Positions 1 through 10,020 of a stretch of DNA of 32,086 nt are shown here, piece by piece. Numbering within the stretch: position 1 is the first letter of the stretch; each line of letters begins with the position of its first letter. Under the pieces are notes generated by a model, which made no database searches, had not been told where the DNA came from, and saw nothing but the letters and a program-made list of their open reading frames with translations. The position numbers and the translations under genes are program-made. The DNA comes from Betaproteobacteria bacterium. GTDB taxonomy: Bacteria > Pseudomonadota > Gammaproteobacteria > Burkholderiales > Rhodocyclaceae. The DNA lies in assembly GCA_016194935.1 (NCBI GenBank), contig JACQAO010000021.1:1-32086 (forward strand), read 5' to 3'.

Positions 1-96
1 CCCAAGGTCGTCATCGTCGCCTGTATGCGAAAGCTGCTCATCATCATGAATTCCATTGTGAAAAATAATGCGCCTTGGACTACCAATACTGCTTGA
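1..96 (+). CDS. IS110-family transposase, C-terminal fragment (runs off window start)
   Basis: The frame is open from the first base to a TGA at 94-96 and encodes 31 residues. The segment KVVIVACMRKLLIIMNSIV followed by a terminal APW matches the conserved C-terminal tail of IS110/IS116/IS902 transposases (CMRKLL-ILN---K--PW pattern). These are DEDD-type enzymes with a C-terminal transposase_20 domain; only the last residues are in view. The right end of the element should lie between this stop and the end of nadK at 141, which leaves little more than 40 bp of non-coding right end. The identification rests on one short conserved stretch. Whether the full element is intact cannot be judged here. 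Confidence 0.72.
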   Translation, partial: PKVVIVACMRKLLIIMNSIVKNNAPWTTNTA

Positions 97-140
97 CTTG
101 GAACACGGTTGCTCTGTGGCTTGAATTACGGTTTTTAGGT

Positions 141-1019
141 TTAATGACGTGGAGTTTCGCTCCAATGCAGCTTCTCGCGCAGCATCGCAAGATAGCTGTA
201 ACCGGGCGGGTGCAACAGGGTGATGGGGTGCCGGTCGCGGACGACCCGCACGCAGTCGTTGGCGTGGGCGTTGAAATGCGCCTGGCCGTCGAAATGGATG
301 CGCGCTTCGTGGGGCGGCGCCAGGACGATTTCTATCTTGCTTTGGTCGCTTAGAGTAATCGGCCGGTTCGACAGCGCATGCGGACATAAAGGCACCAGCG
401 CGATGCCCGGCACCGCCGGATGCAGGATCGGCCCGTTGGCGGAGAGCGCATACGCGGTGGAGCCGCTGGGCGTGGCGACAATCACGCCATCGGCGCGCAA
501 CAGGTAAATGAATTCGCCGTCGACCTTGACTTCCATTTCAATCATGCGACCGGCTTCGCCTTTGCTGACCACCACTTCGTTCAGGGCTTTGGCCTGGTGC
601 ACCTGCTGGCCGGCGCGCAACACCACGGCATCGAGCAGGAAGCGTTGTTCGCTGGAAAATTTTCCCGCCAGCAGCGCGGTGATGCTGTCCAGCATGCCGT
701 CGCTGGCGATATCCGTCATGAAGCCGAGCCGGCCTTGATTCACGCCGACCAGCGGCACGCCATGCTCGGCCAGCCGGCGCGCGGCATTCAGCATGGTGCC
801 GTCGCCGCCGAGGATGATTGCCAGATCCGCCACTCCGCCGATGCTTGCATAGGGCGCCACCTCGCAACCGTAACTGCCCACGGCAGCCGCCGTGCCTTCC
901 TCGACCAGGACTCGCCGCCCGCGCTCGCGCAGGAAGGCGATCAATGTTTGCAGCGACCCGGCAATCTCCGGACTCTGGTATTTGCCGATCAAGGCGATGG
1001 TGCGGAATTCCTGGCTCAT
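141..1019 (-). CDS. nadK: NAD kinase
   Basis: This cytoplasmic enzyme phosphorylates NAD+ to NADP+ using ATP or polyphosphate. The 292-residue product has the full family length. It shows the GGDGT phosphate-binding motif at residues 71-75, NQGRLGFMTD at about 94-103, the conserved NE pair at 147-148 (LNEVVV), and the ATPSGSTAY motif at about 182-190 in the C-terminal beta domain. The start is supported by an AAAGGGAAG Shine-Dalgarno-like stretch upstream of the ATG. It is transcribed divergently from hrcA across an 89-bp gap, an arrangement common in betaproteobacteria. An IS110 transposase end lies just past its stop codon, but the C terminus (KLHWSE) looks normal. Confidence 0.97.
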   Translation of the reverse strand: MSQEFRTIALIGKYQSPEIAGSLQTLIAFLRERGRRVLVEEGTAAAVGSYGCEVAPYASIGGVADLAIILGGDGTMLNAARRLAEHGVPLVGVNQGRLGFMTDIASDGMLDSITALLAGKFSSEQRFLLDAVVLRAGQQVHQAKALNEVVVSKGEAGRMIEMEVKVDGEFIYLLRADGVIVATPSGSTAYALSANGPILHPAVPGIALVPLCPHALSNRPITLSDQSKIEIVLAPPHEARIHFDGQAHFNAHANDCVRVVRDRHPITLLHPPGYSYLAMLREKLHWSETPRH

Positions 1020-1108
1020 CCTGCGGGGCTTCCCTTTATCAATAGGCTGAATTAAACCACAAAGCCCAAATGCTCATCATCCCTGGACTTTTTTGAATAC
1101 AATGCGCC

Positions 1109-2128
1109 ATGCTCGACAAGCGCGCCCAAACCTTGCTCAAGACACTGATCGAACGCTACATCGCGGAAGGTCAGCCGGTCGGTTCGCGCACGCTGTCGCG
1201 CCACCCTGGTCTGGAGTTATCGCCGGCGACGATCCGCAACGTCATGTCCGACCTGGAGGAAATGGGTTTCATCGTCAGCCCGCACACCTCCGCCGGGCGC
1301 ATCCCGACGCCGCGCGGCTACCGCCTGTTCGTGGATTCGCTGCTCACCATGAAACCGCTGGAACGCGCCGAGATCAGCGAAATGCAGGGCGCCATCCAGC
1401 CGGATCAACCGCAGCGGCTGATCAATCAGGCCTCGCAACTGCTCTCGCAGCTCACGCATTTCGCCGGGGTGGTCATCGCGCCGCGTCTCCAGCAACCGCG
1501 CATCCGCCAGATCGAGTTTCTCAACCTGTCGGAAAAACGCATCCTGCTGATCATCGTCACCGAGAACGGCGACGTGCAGAATCGCATCCTGTACACCCAG
1601 CGCAGCTACACTCCGAGCGAGTTGACCGAGGCCGCCAACTATCTCAACCAGAATTGCACTGGCCTCGATTTCGCGCAAGTCAAGCTACGCATCCACGACG
1701 AGTTGCGCCAATTGAGCGCCGACATGACGGAACTGATGACGGCGGCGCTGGATGCCAGCGGCCAGGCGATCACCGACACCTCCTCGCAGTACGCAATTTC
1801 CGGCGAGCACAACCTGCTGGAAGTGGAGGACCTCTCGGCAAACATGGGCAAACTGCGCAAGCTGTTCGCGCTGTTCGACCAGAAAACCCGCCTGGTGCAG
1901 TTGCTCGATGTCAGCAACCGCGCCGAAGGCGTGCAGATTTTCATCGGCGGCGAATCCGGCATCGCCTCGCTCGACGAATGCAGCGTCATCACCGCGCCCT
2001 ACGAAGTCGATGGCCGCATCGTCGGCTCGGTCGGCGTCATCGGCCCGACGCGCATGGCCTACGAGCGCGTCATCCCCATCGTCGACATCACCGCCAAGTT
2101 GCTGGCGAGCGCCTTGTCGAAAACCTGA
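1109..2128 (+). CDS. hrcA: heat-inducible transcription repressor HrcA
   Basis: HrcA represses class I heat-shock genes by binding CIRCE operators and needs GroEL for activity. The 339-residue product starts with the typical [18 protein letters not shown] helix. A winged-helix region follows ([17 protein letters not shown] at about 38-54, then [14 protein letters not shown]). The C terminus carries the GAF-like domain with GGESGI and VGVIGPTRM. The start gives the family N terminus, but there is no clear Shine-Dalgarno site. A -10-like TACAAT at 1098-1103 ends 5 bases before the ATG. The stop overlaps the hemH start by one base. No CIRCE element was found in front of this gene, grpE or dnaK, so its local targets are not evident. 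Confidence 0.96.
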   Translation: MLDKRAQTLLKTLIERYIAEGQPVGSRTLSRHPGLELSPATIRNVMSDLEEMGFIVSPHTSAGRIPTPRGYRLFVDSLLTMKPLERAEISEMQGAIQPDQPQRLINQASQLLSQLTHFAGVVIAPRLQQPRIRQIEFLNLSEKRILLIIVTENGDVQNRILYTQRSYTPSELTEAANYLNQNCTGLDFAQVKLRIHDELRQLSADMTELMTAALDASGQAITDTSSQYAISGEHNLLEVEDLSANMGKLRKLFALFDQKTRLVQLLDVSNRAEGVQIFIGGESGIASLDECSVITAPYEVDGRIVGSVGVIGPTRMAYERVIPIVDITAKLLASALSKT

Positions 2129-3222
2129 TGAGAATGGATCGCTACCAAACCGAACCCGCCTACAACCACGGCAGTGCGGAAAAAACCGCTGTGCTGCTGG
2201 TCAATCTGGGAACCCCCGAAGCACCCACGGCGACTGCGCTGCGCAGTTATCTAGCCGAGTTTCTTTGGGATCCTCGGGTGGTGGAAATTCCAAGGCTGCT
2301 GTGGTGGCTGATCCTCAAAGGTTTCGTCCTCAACGTGCGCCCGAAGAAATCTGCCGCCAAATACGCCAGCATCTGGACACCGGAAGGTTCGCCCTTGAAA
2401 GTGCATACCGAGCGCCAGGCCAAACTGCTGCGCGGCGTGCTTGGCGACGGTAATCTCGTGGCGGCCTGGGCCATGCGCTACGGCCAGCCGTCCATCGCCG
2501 CCACCCTCGACCGCCTCAAGAGCGAGGGCTGTACGCGCATCCTGGTGCTGCCGCTCTACCCGCAATATGCCGCCAGCGCCACCGCCAGCGTCATGGATGC
2601 AGCCGGCGCCTGGCTGCGGCGCACCCGCAATCTTCCGGAACTGCGCTTCGTCCGCAGTTATCACGACCGGCCCGGCTACATCGCCGCGCTGGCCGCCAGC
2701 GTGCGCGAACACTGGGCGGCGCACGGCCTGCCCTCCTCCGGCTACCGGCTGGTGATGAGCTTTCACGGCCTGCCGCGTTATACATTGACACGCGGCGACC
2801 CCTACCACTGCGAATGCCACAAGACCGGGCGTTTGCTGGCCGAGGCTTTGAATCTCGCGCCGGAGCAGTGGCAACTGAGCTTCCAGTCGCGCTTCGGTCG
2901 CACCGAATGGCTGAAACCTTATACCCTGCCCGCACTGGAGCAACTCGCCAGCAGCGGCGTGAGCCGTGTTGACGTGATCTGCCCTGGTTTTGCCAGCGAT
3001 TGCCTGGAGACCCTGGAGGAAATCGCCATCGAGGGCAAGACCGCCTATTTGCAAGCCGGCGGCAAAGAGTTTCACTACATCTCCTGCCTCAACGAGCGCG
3101 ACGACTGGATCGCCGTGCTGGCAGACCTGGCCCGCGCGCATCTCGGCCACTGGCTGAAGCTGCCGGCGGCGGGCGATCCGGCCAGCGCCGCACGCGCCAG
3201 GAATCTCGGCGCAACGCATTGA
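2128..3222 (+). CDS. hemH: ferrochelatase (protohaem ferro-lyase)
   Basis: Ferrochelatase inserts Fe2+ into protoporphyrin IX, the last step of protohaem synthesis, usually at the inner face of the membrane. The 364-residue product has VNLGTPEAP near residues 25-33, and the signature SFHGLP at 211-216 with the metal-handling His213. It also has GDPYHCEC at 223-230, [12 protein letters not shown] at 254-265, and [15 protein letters not shown] at 285-299 with the conserved acidic residues. The ATG at 2128 shares its A with the hrcA TGA, which points to translational coupling. The same reading frame is open upstream through hrcA, but that part encodes no recognisable protein. Coupling to a heat-shock regulator is a known betaproteobacterial arrangement. 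Confidence 0.96.
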   Translation: MRMDRYQTEPAYNHGSAEKTAVLLVNLGTPEAPTATALRSYLAEFLWDPRVVEIPRLLWWLILKGFVLNVRPKKSAAKYASIWTPEGSPLKVHTERQAKLLRGVLGDGNLVAAWAMRYGQPSIAATLDRLKSEGCTRILVLPLYPQYAASATASVMDAAGAWLRRTRNLPELRFVRSYHDRPGYIAALAASVREHWAAHGLPSSGYRLVMSFHGLPRYTLTRGDPYHCECHKTGRLLAEALNLAPEQWQLSFQSRFGRTEWLKPYTLPALEQLASSGVSRVDVICPGFASDCLETLEEIAIEGKTAYLQAGGKEFHYISCLNERDDWIAVLADLARAHLGHWLKLPAAGDPASAARARNLGATH

Positions 3223-3277
3223 ATTTCTTCTTGCAGCGCCCATCTACCAGGCATTGCCCTGCCTGAAAGAAAGCGCC

Positions 3278-3721
3278 ATGTCCGAATCCCTGATTGTTGT
3301 CTGTCCCCACTGCGCTGCGCCGAATCGTGTTGCCGCTGCCCGTCTCGCCGACAAGGGTCATTGCGGCAAGTGCAAGGCGGCATTGTTCGACGGCCATCCC
3401 GTCGAGTTGAACAGCGCAAATTTCGATGCCCACACCGGTCGCTCCGATCTGCCGCTGGTGGTGGATTTCTGGGCGCCCTGGTGCGGCCCCTGCCGCAGCA
3501 TGGCGCCGGCCTTCGAACAGGTGGCGCGCGCGCTGGAACCACAAGTGCGGCTGGCTAAACTGAATACCGAGAACGAGCCGCAACTGGCGGCGCGCTTCGC
3601 CATCCGCAGCATCCCGACGCTGGCGATCTTCAGTGGAGGCCGGGAAATCGCCCGCCAGTCCGGCGCGATGGACGCCGCCAGCCTGACACGCTGGATACGC
3701 GAAGGCCTCAAAACAGCATAA
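3278..3721 (+). CDS. trxC: thioredoxin TrxC (thioredoxin 2) with N-terminal zinc ribbon
   Basis: This cytoplasmic disulfide reductase has 147 residues. The N terminus carries two CxxC pairs (Cys9/Cys12 in CPHC and Cys29/Cys32 in CGKC) that form the zinc site typical of thioredoxin 2. The redox site WCGPC is at 68-72, and the conserved cis-proline segment is in SIPTL. An in-frame ATG at 3254 would add eight residues, but MSESLIVVCPHC matches the family start, so 3278 is preferred. It lies 55 bp after hemH and about 100 bp before grpE. In E. coli trxC responds to oxidative stress; here the location inside a chaperone block suggests a link to general protein stress, which is an inference. Confidence 0.93.
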   Translation: MSESLIVVCPHCAAPNRVAAARLADKGHCGKCKAALFDGHPVELNSANFDAHTGRSDLPLVVDFWAPWCGPCRSMAPAFEQVARALEPQVRLAKLNTENEPQLAARFAIRSIPTLAIFSGGREIARQSGAMDAASLTRWIREGLKTA

Positions 3722-3741
3722 GAAAATTATTCACAGCGGCT

Positions 3742-3769
3742 CTTGAAACCTGCCTGTCCGGCCCCAATT
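3742..3769 (+). promoter_or_regulatory. sigma-32 (RpoH) type promoter for grpE
   Basis: CTTGAAA at 3742-3748 is a perfect match to the sigma-32 -35 consensus. After a 13-base spacer, CCCCAATT at 3762-3769 matches the -10 consensus CCCCATNT at all but one position. Spacing and distance (53 bases to the grpE ATG) fit a heat-shock promoter. It is a match by eye, without experimental support. Confidence 0.72.
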
Positions 3770-3822
3770 TTGGGATGGTTTGCCAGAGTTTCCCTGAGTT
3801 TGCCTGAGAGCGAGAGATTTCC

Positions 3823-4386
3823 ATGCAGGATAGCACCCCCAACCCCGAACCCTTGCCCAGCGCCGGGGAAACCAACACACCTTCCGCCGATGCGCCGCAA
3901 ACACCTGAAGTCATGCCGAGCATCGAAGAGTTGCTGCGTGCCGCCGAACTTCAATCAGCCGAACACCACGATGCCTGGTTGCGCGCCAAGGCCGAGACCG
4001 AAAACGTGCGCCGCCGCGCCCAGGACGACATCGCCAAAACCCACAAATACGCCAGCGAGAAATTCGCCAGCGAACTGCTGGCGGTCAAGGACAGCCTGGA
4101 AGCCGCTCTGGCCGACGCCAGCCAGGACGCCGCCAGCCTGCGCGCCGGCGTCGAGCTGACTTTGCGCCAGCTCACCGCCGCCTTCGAAAAAGCCAATCTG
4201 GCTGAAATCACCCCGCTCGGCGAAAAGTTTGATCCGCACAAGCATCAGGCGATCGGTCAGGTCGAGGCGCCGGATGGCCAGCCAGAACCGAATCATGTCG
4301 TCAGCGTGCTGCAAAAAGGCTATGCGCTGCATGATCGCATCCTGCGCCCCGCGCTGGTAACGGTTTCCAAAGCCAGGGATACCTAA
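3823..4386 (+). CDS. grpE: nucleotide exchange factor GrpE
   Basis: GrpE is a homodimer that releases ADP from DnaK and acts as a thermosensor of the cycle. The 187-residue product has an unstructured acidic, proline-rich N terminus (about 1-33). A long charged coiled-coil helix follows, with [15 protein letters not shown] near residues 55-69. The C-terminal beta domain carries the family signature ([13 protein letters not shown], then [19 protein letters not shown]). The start is preceded by a purine-rich GAGAGCGAGAG stretch. A sigma-32-type promoter lies 53 bases upstream, so grpE can be transcribed apart from hrcA-hemH-trxC. The next gene, dnaK, is its substrate and has its own heat-shock promoter. 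Confidence 0.97.
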   Translation: MQDSTPNPEPLPSAGETNTPSADAPQTPEVMPSIEELLRAAELQSAEHHDAWLRAKAETENVRRRAQDDIAKTHKYASEKFASELLAVKDSLEAALADASQDAASLRAGVELTLRQLTAAFEKANLAEITPLGEKFDPHKHQAIGQVEAPDGQPEPNHVVSVLQKGYALHDRILRPALVTVSKARDT

Positions 4387-4392
4387 ACCCTG

Positions 4393-4420
4393 CTTGAAGA
4401 GCGGCAAAGCAACCCCATAT
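4393..4420 (+). promoter_or_regulatory. sigma-32 (RpoH) type promoter for dnaK
   Basis: CTTGAAG at 4393-4399, a 13-base spacer, then CCCCATAT at 4413-4420. The -10 matches the sigma-32 consensus CCCCATNT completely and the -35 matches six of seven positions. It starts only 7 bases after the grpE stop and leaves a leader of about 60-70 bases before the dnaK ATG. This is the strongest promoter-like signal in the window. Confidence 0.85.
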
Positions 4421-4490
4421 TCGTTACAGGTTTGAATTTCGGCCTTAACTTTTAAGCAGGCCTAACACTCATCAGCAAAAGGACATCGAC

Positions 4491-6440
<1,950 letters not shown>

Positions 6441-6448
6441 ACCCAGGC

Positions 6449-6519
6449 AGCCACAGAGGACACAGAGTTCACAGAGAAAAGCCAAGGGTGCCTCTGTGTT
6501 CTCTGTGCTCTCTGTGGCT
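6449..6519. repeat. palindrome of CACAGAG heptamers between dnaK and dnaJ
   Basis: The left arm at 6449-6476 contains three CACAGAG heptamers, each separated by 2 bases. The right arm at 6492-6519 contains three CTCTGTG heptamers with the same spacing. The arms pair at 24 of 28 positions, and the four mismatches all fall in the 2-base spacers. The loop is 15 bases. In RNA this would be one long hairpin. It ends 11 bases before the dnaJ ATG, which has no evident Shine-Dalgarno site. A similarly built palindrome with CACCAAG heptamers lies before gspN (14214-14343), so both look like members of a dispersed repeat type. Confidence 0.93.
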
Positions 6520-6530
6520 ATAAATTAATT

Positions 6531-7652
6531 ATGGCTAAACGCGACTATTACGAAGTTCTCGGCATCAACCGCGACGCGACGGAAGACGAGATCAAGAAGG
6601 CCTATCGCAAACTGGCCATGAAATACCATCCGGACCGCAATCCGGATAATCCCAAGGCCGAAGAGCAGTTCAAGGAAGCCAAGACCGCCTACGAGATACT
6701 CTCCGACGCCGGCAAGCGTTCCGCCTACGACCAGTACGGCCATGCCGGCGTCGACCAGCAGGCAGGCATGGGCGGCGCGGGCATGGGCGGTTTCGGCGAC
6801 GCATTCTCGGATATTTTCGGCGACATCTTCGGCGGCGCAGGCCGGGGCGGCGGGCGTTCCAATGTGTATCGCGGCGCTGACCTGCGCTACAACCTGGAAA
6901 TCACGCTGGAGGATGCGGCGCGCGGTTCGGAAACCCGCATCCGCATTCCCACCATGGAAGAATGCGAGTCCTGCAATGGCAGCGGCGCCAAAAAAGGCAC
7001 GACCCCCGCCACCTGCCCGACTTGCGGCGGGCATGGCCAGGTACGCATGCAACAAGGGTTTTTCTCGATCCAGCAGACCTGCCCCAAGTGCCACGGCACC
7101 GGTCGTTACATCGCCGACCCCTGCACCTCCTGCCAGGGCGCCGGGCGCGTCAAGCAGCACAAGACACTGTCGGTGAAAATACCTTCAGGGATCGATGAAG
7201 GTGATCGCATCCGCCTCACCGGCGAAGGCGAGCACGGCGTCAACGGCGGCCCGGCGGGGGATTTATATGTGCAGATCCGCCTCAAGCCGCACGCCGTATT
7301 CCAGCGCGACCATGACGACCTGCATTGCGAGATGCCGGTCAGCTTCGCCGCTGCCGCCCTCGGCGGAGAAATTGAAATTCCCACGCTGGACGGCGTAGCA
7401 AAACTCAAGGTACCCGCCGAAACCCAGACCGGCAAAGTGTTCCGGCTGCGCGGCAAAGGCATCAAGGGCGTGCGCAGCATCGGCCACGGCGACCTGCTGT
7501 GTCATGTAGTGGTGGAAACACCGGTACATCTCACCGAACGGCAGAAAGAGCTGCTGCGCGAGTTCGAATCCATCAACGACGAGGATTCCGGCAGGCACAA
7601 CCCCCGTGCGAAATCATGGATGGACAAGGTGAAGGATTTTTTCGCCGGCTAA
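6531..7652 (+). CDS. dnaJ: chaperone protein DnaJ (Hsp40)
   Basis: DnaJ delivers substrates to DnaK and stimulates its ATPase. The 373-residue type I protein shows all domains in order. The J domain has HPD at 33-35 and is followed by a Gly/Phe-rich linker at about 80-110. Four CxxCxGxG zinc-finger repeats follow (Cys145/148, 162/165, 184/187, 198/201), and then the C-terminal beta-sandwich substrate domains. The start [11 protein letters not shown] is the family start. The base run before the ATG is AT-rich (ataaattaatt) with no Shine-Dalgarno match, and a heptamer palindrome ends 11 bases upstream. Translation may therefore depend on coupling or on local RNA structure, which is an inference. 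Confidence 0.98.
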   Translation: MAKRDYYEVLGINRDATEDEIKKAYRKLAMKYHPDRNPDNPKAEEQFKEAKTAYEILSDAGKRSAYDQYGHAGVDQQAGMGGAGMGGFGDAFSDIFGDIFGGAGRGGGRSNVYRGADLRYNLEITLEDAARGSETRIRIPTMEECESCNGSGAKKGTTPATCPTCGGHGQVRMQQGFFSIQQTCPKCHGTGRYIADPCTSCQGAGRVKQHKTLSVKIPSGIDEGDRIRLTGEGEHGVNGGPAGDLYVQIRLKPHAVFQRDHDDLHCEMPVSFAAAALGGEIEIPTLDGVAKLKVPAETQTGKVFRLRGKGIKGVRSIGHGDLLCHVVVETPVHLTERQKELLREFESINDEDSGRHNPRAKSWMDKVKDFFAG

Positions 7653-7668
7653 GCGCCTTTGCCGGGGC
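7641..7668. repeat. imperfect direct repeat, copy 1 (dnaJ 3' end)
   Basis: TTCGCCGGCT followed by a variable stretch and TTTGCCGGG. It aligns with 8097-8124 at 23 of 28 positions. It spans the last three dnaJ codons and the stop. CCGGC and GCCGG within it can pair as a short stem. The two copies bracket the small coiled-coil gene at 7812-8057. Confidence 0.6.
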
Positions 7669-7811
7669 GGAACCCAGCAGGCGAGGTTGTCCGGGATTGA
7701 TCGTATGGATGCAGAAGCTGTTGCCAAAGCCTTCGGCATCGTTTAACCTCGACTGGTTCGATTTCCAGAGTCACGGTTGGATTTGGAAATGGAATAACAG
7801 GAGAACACGCC

Positions 7812-8057
7812 ATGACGACCATTACCTTTGACACTCTGAAGTTCGTCAAGAAACTCGAAGCTGCGGGGATTGCATCTAACGAAGCCGAGGCAATCGCAGA
7901 AGCTCAGCGAGAGGCCTTCGATGAAATGATGAAGGTTCACGAGCTAGCCACAAAGGCCGATCTAATGGAGTTGAAGTTCGACCTGCTGAAATGGATCGTT
8001 GGCTTGGCACTCGCACAGATTGGCTTGATTGTCGGCATCCTGATCAAGCTTGCCTGA
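7812..8057 (+). CDS. small coiled-coil protein with C-terminal membrane anchor (DUF1640-like)
   Basis: The 81-residue product begins MTTITFDTLKFVKKLEAAG. It continues with an Ala/Glu-rich helical stretch (EAEAIAEAQREAFDEMM) and ELATKADLMELK, and ends in a hydrophobic segment (about 59-79, IVGLALAQIGLIVGILI) with almost nothing after it. This resembles bacterial DUF1640/CCDC90-type proteins, in which a coiled coil is followed by a single C-terminal transmembrane helix. It is shorter than many members because the coiled coil is reduced. A good AGGAGA site lies 8 bases before the ATG. The function is unknown. Base composition is lower in GC than the neighbours, and imperfect direct repeats at 7641-7668 and 8097-8124 flank it, which may mean it was inserted after dnaJ. 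Confidence 0.8.
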   Translation: MTTITFDTLKFVKKLEAAGIASNEAEAIAEAQREAFDEMMKVHELATKADLMELKFDLLKWIVGLALAQIGLIVGILIKLA

Positions 8058-8073
8058 ATTATTCACAACTTCC

Positions 8074-8093
8074 AAAAGCCCGCTACTGCGGGG
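8074..8093 (-). terminator. rho-independent terminator of the minus-strand chemoreceptor
   Basis: CCCGC at 8079-8083, loop TACT, GCGGG at 8088-8092. On the minus strand the stem is followed by CTTTTGG, giving a four-U run about 45 bases past the chemoreceptor stop at 8139. On the plus strand the tail is GTTCTT, so it may also stop transcription from the coiled-coil gene, more weakly. Confidence 0.65.
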
Positions 8094-8096
8094 TTC

Positions 8097-8124
8097 TTCG
8101 CCGGCTGAGTTCTTTTGCCGGGTC
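8097..8124. repeat. imperfect direct repeat, copy 2
   Basis: Second copy of the sequence at 7641-7668 (23 of 28 positions identical), here outside any coding region, between the terminator hairpin and the chemoreceptor stop. The CCGGC/GCCGG stem is kept. It could be a remnant of a duplicated dnaJ 3' end or the edge of an inserted segment. Confidence 0.55.
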
Positions 8125-8138
8125 TTGCCCGCTTCGAA

Positions 8139-9761
8139 CTAAACCTTGAAACGTCCTATGGCGCCTTGCAGGGATGACGCCAGTTGTTCCAGATGCTGGG
8201 CGGCGCTGGCGGTTTGCTGAACCGCCGCGCTGTTCTCCTCCGACATCTGGGCAATTTTTTCGACGTTTTTAGCAATATCGTTGCCCGCTGTATTTTGCTC
8301 TTTGAGCGAGTCGGAAATATCCCCCACCGCCTGCACCACGCGGGCCACCTGAGCCTGGATTTGCGTGATCGACTCGCCGGCCTGGTTGGCCAGCGCCACT
8401 CCGCCGCTGACCTGGGTGACGCCGTTTTCCATACTGGCAACCGCATCGCGCGTGCCGACCTGGATTTTTTCGATCATCCCGGCGATTTCCTGGGTTGACT
8501 TGGCGGTGCGTTCCGCCAGCTTGCGCACCTCGTCTGCGACCACGGCGAACCCGCGGCCTTGCTCGCCGGCGCGGGCGGCTTCAATCGCGGCATTCAGGGC
8601 CAGCAAATTGGTTTGATCGGCAATGTCCTTGATGACGTTGACGATGGCGGTAATTTCCCCGGAATGCTGCTCCAACGCGCCAATGATTTTCGATGACTCC
8701 TTGACCGAACCTTCGATCTTGACCATTTCCAGCACCGCATTCTGGATCACTTTGGCGCCCTGTTCGGACAGATCGCCGGAGTAACCGGAGGAACTTCTTG
8801 CGTCCTGTGCATTGTTGGAAACGTGCTCGATACTGACCATCATTTGTTCCATCGCCGCCGCCATTGAAGAGGCCGCCTCGGCCTGCTGGCGCGAGCCTTC
8901 CGCCACCTGGCCGGAGGATGCGGACAGCTCCACGGCAGTACCGGACACCTGGTCGGTGCTGGATAAAACCGCGTTGATCATTTCTTTCAGCTTGACCACC
9001 ATATCCTGCATTGCGGTAAGCAGCATGCCGGTTTCATCTCTGGAATTCACCACGATCTTCGCCGTCAGGTCGCCTTCGGCGAGCTGATTGGCCACCGCCA
9101 CTGCTTCGTCGAGCGGTCTGGTAATGCCGCGCGTCACCTGGTAAGCGACGAAGACACCCAGCAGAACGGAAGTAATCGACAGGATCAGCATCAATTTGTA
9201 AGCGTTTTCGTAAGCCTGGCTCGACTCCTCGATCATCTTGTTGTTTTGCGACTCGAATCGCTCGACCATTGCCTGAATCGCGTCGAACCATTTGTTTTGC
9301 GCCGGACGCACCTCTTTCATCAGCAAAGCCGTGGCTTCCGCGTCCTTGTTGTCCAGACCCAGCGCCACTGTCTGGTCCACCAGAGGCCGGGTGCGCTGCT
9401 GGGCTTCATTGATGGCGGCGAACATTTTCCTGCCTTCACTGGTCACCACCATTTTCTCCAGCTTGTCACGCAATACGCCGTACTGGGTGCGCGCCTCCTG
9501 CATCAGCGCCTCTTCCTTTTTCATCTCCGCCACGTCCGAGAGCAACGCCAGATTGCGGACAGAGCGCGCAATCACGTTCAATTGACCGCGCATGCTGTTG
9601 GCCAGGGCGATCTTGACGTTATTCACATGAACTACGAAGTCCATATTCTTTTTCACGCTCTCCATGCGGGAAATCCCGACGAAAGAGATAATGCAAAGCT
9701 GGACCAGTACCAGGCCGAAACCCAGGCCCAGCCGCGTGCCGATTTTAAGGTTCTTGAACAT
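8139..9761 (-). CDS. methyl-accepting chemotaxis protein
   Basis: This transmembrane chemoreceptor signals to a CheA-CheW array. The 540-residue product has TM1 at about 11-30, a periplasmic four-helix bundle (about 31-188), TM2 at about 189-208 and a HAMP domain (about 210-262, [21 protein letters not shown]). A long helical signalling domain follows. The hairpin tip is conserved ([19 protein letters not shown] at 382-400, then [17 protein letters not shown]). It ends in GRFKV with no CheR-docking pentapeptide, unlike the receptor at 20802-22517. A strong GGGGAGG site precedes the ATG. It stands alone on the minus strand with its own terminator. The ligand cannot be predicted from the sensor region. 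Confidence 0.96.
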   Translation of the reverse strand: MFKNLKIGTRLGLGFGLVLVQLCIISFVGISRMESVKKNMDFVVHVNNVKIALANSMRGQLNVIARSVRNLALLSDVAEMKKEEALMQEARTQYGVLRDKLEKMVVTSEGRKMFAAINEAQQRTRPLVDQTVALGLDNKDAEATALLMKEVRPAQNKWFDAIQAMVERFESQNNKMIEESSQAYENAYKLMLILSITSVLLGVFVAYQVTRGITRPLDEAVAVANQLAEGDLTAKIVVNSRDETGMLLTAMQDMVVKLKEMINAVLSSTDQVSGTAVELSASSGQVAEGSRQQAEAASSMAAAMEQMMVSIEHVSNNAQDARSSSGYSGDLSEQGAKVIQNAVLEMVKIEGSVKESSKIIGALEQHSGEITAIVNVIKDIADQTNLLALNAAIEAARAGEQGRGFAVVADEVRKLAERTAKSTQEIAGMIEKIQVGTRDAVASMENGVTQVSGGVALANQAGESITQIQAQVARVVQAVGDISDSLKEQNTAGNDIAKNVEKIAQMSEENSAAVQQTASAAQHLEQLASSLQGAIGRFKV

Positions 9762-9920
9762 GGTGACGCCTCCCCTCGAGGTTTATCACAGCCCGTTATG
9801 AATATTATGAGATGGGGCGGCTGCGAATATTTGCTGCGACGCACTCTACACTACGCTGGCGCCGCTATGCAAAGAATATAAAATAAGCCTGGGAACCTTC
9901 ATGAAGTATTTAAGCAAGGC

Positions 9921-9942
9921 TTGCACACCCACGGTGTTGCAA
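9921..9942. repeat. operator-like imperfect palindrome
   Basis: TTGCACACC, then CAC, then GGTGTTGCAA. The arms match except for one extra base in the right arm. Its size suits a dimeric regulator site. It lies about 160 bp upstream of the minus-strand chemoreceptor start. No specific regulator is implied. Confidence 0.45.
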
Positions 9943-9963
9943 ATGACTACCACAGCCTGATGT

Positions 9964-10020
9964 CAAATACGCCAGGACCCGGCGAACAATTTGTTATTCA
10001 ATGCGTCATTGGCGTATTTG
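9964..10020. repeat. perfect 11-bp inverted repeat
   Basis: CAAATACGCCA at 9964-9974 and its exact reverse complement TGGCGTATTTG at 10010-10020, separated by 35 bases. The wide spacing makes a simple operator less likely. It could be a DNA loop, an element end, or an RNA stem. Confidence 0.7.

Noticed and set aside
1093-3222. A single 709-codon open frame covering hrcA and hemH.
   Set aside because: Only the part from 2128 encodes a recognisable protein (ferrochelatase). The upstream part is the out-of-frame shadow of hrcA, which is clearly coded in the frame starting at 1109.
4462-4470. CTAACACTC, similar to one half of a CIRCE element, upstream of dnaK.
   Set aside because: The matching half GAGTGCTAA is absent at the required 9-base spacing, so it is not a CIRCE operator.
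6449-6519. Repeated CACAGAG units considered as a CRISPR or tandem repeat array.
   Set aside because: Units are 7 bases with 2-base spacers and are arranged as two opposing arms. There are no spacers of CRISPR length and no cas genes.
9921-9942. TTGCAC and TTGCAA motifs considered as a sigma-54 promoter.
   Set aside because: The required GG and GC doublets at -24 and -12 with 10-base spacing are not present.
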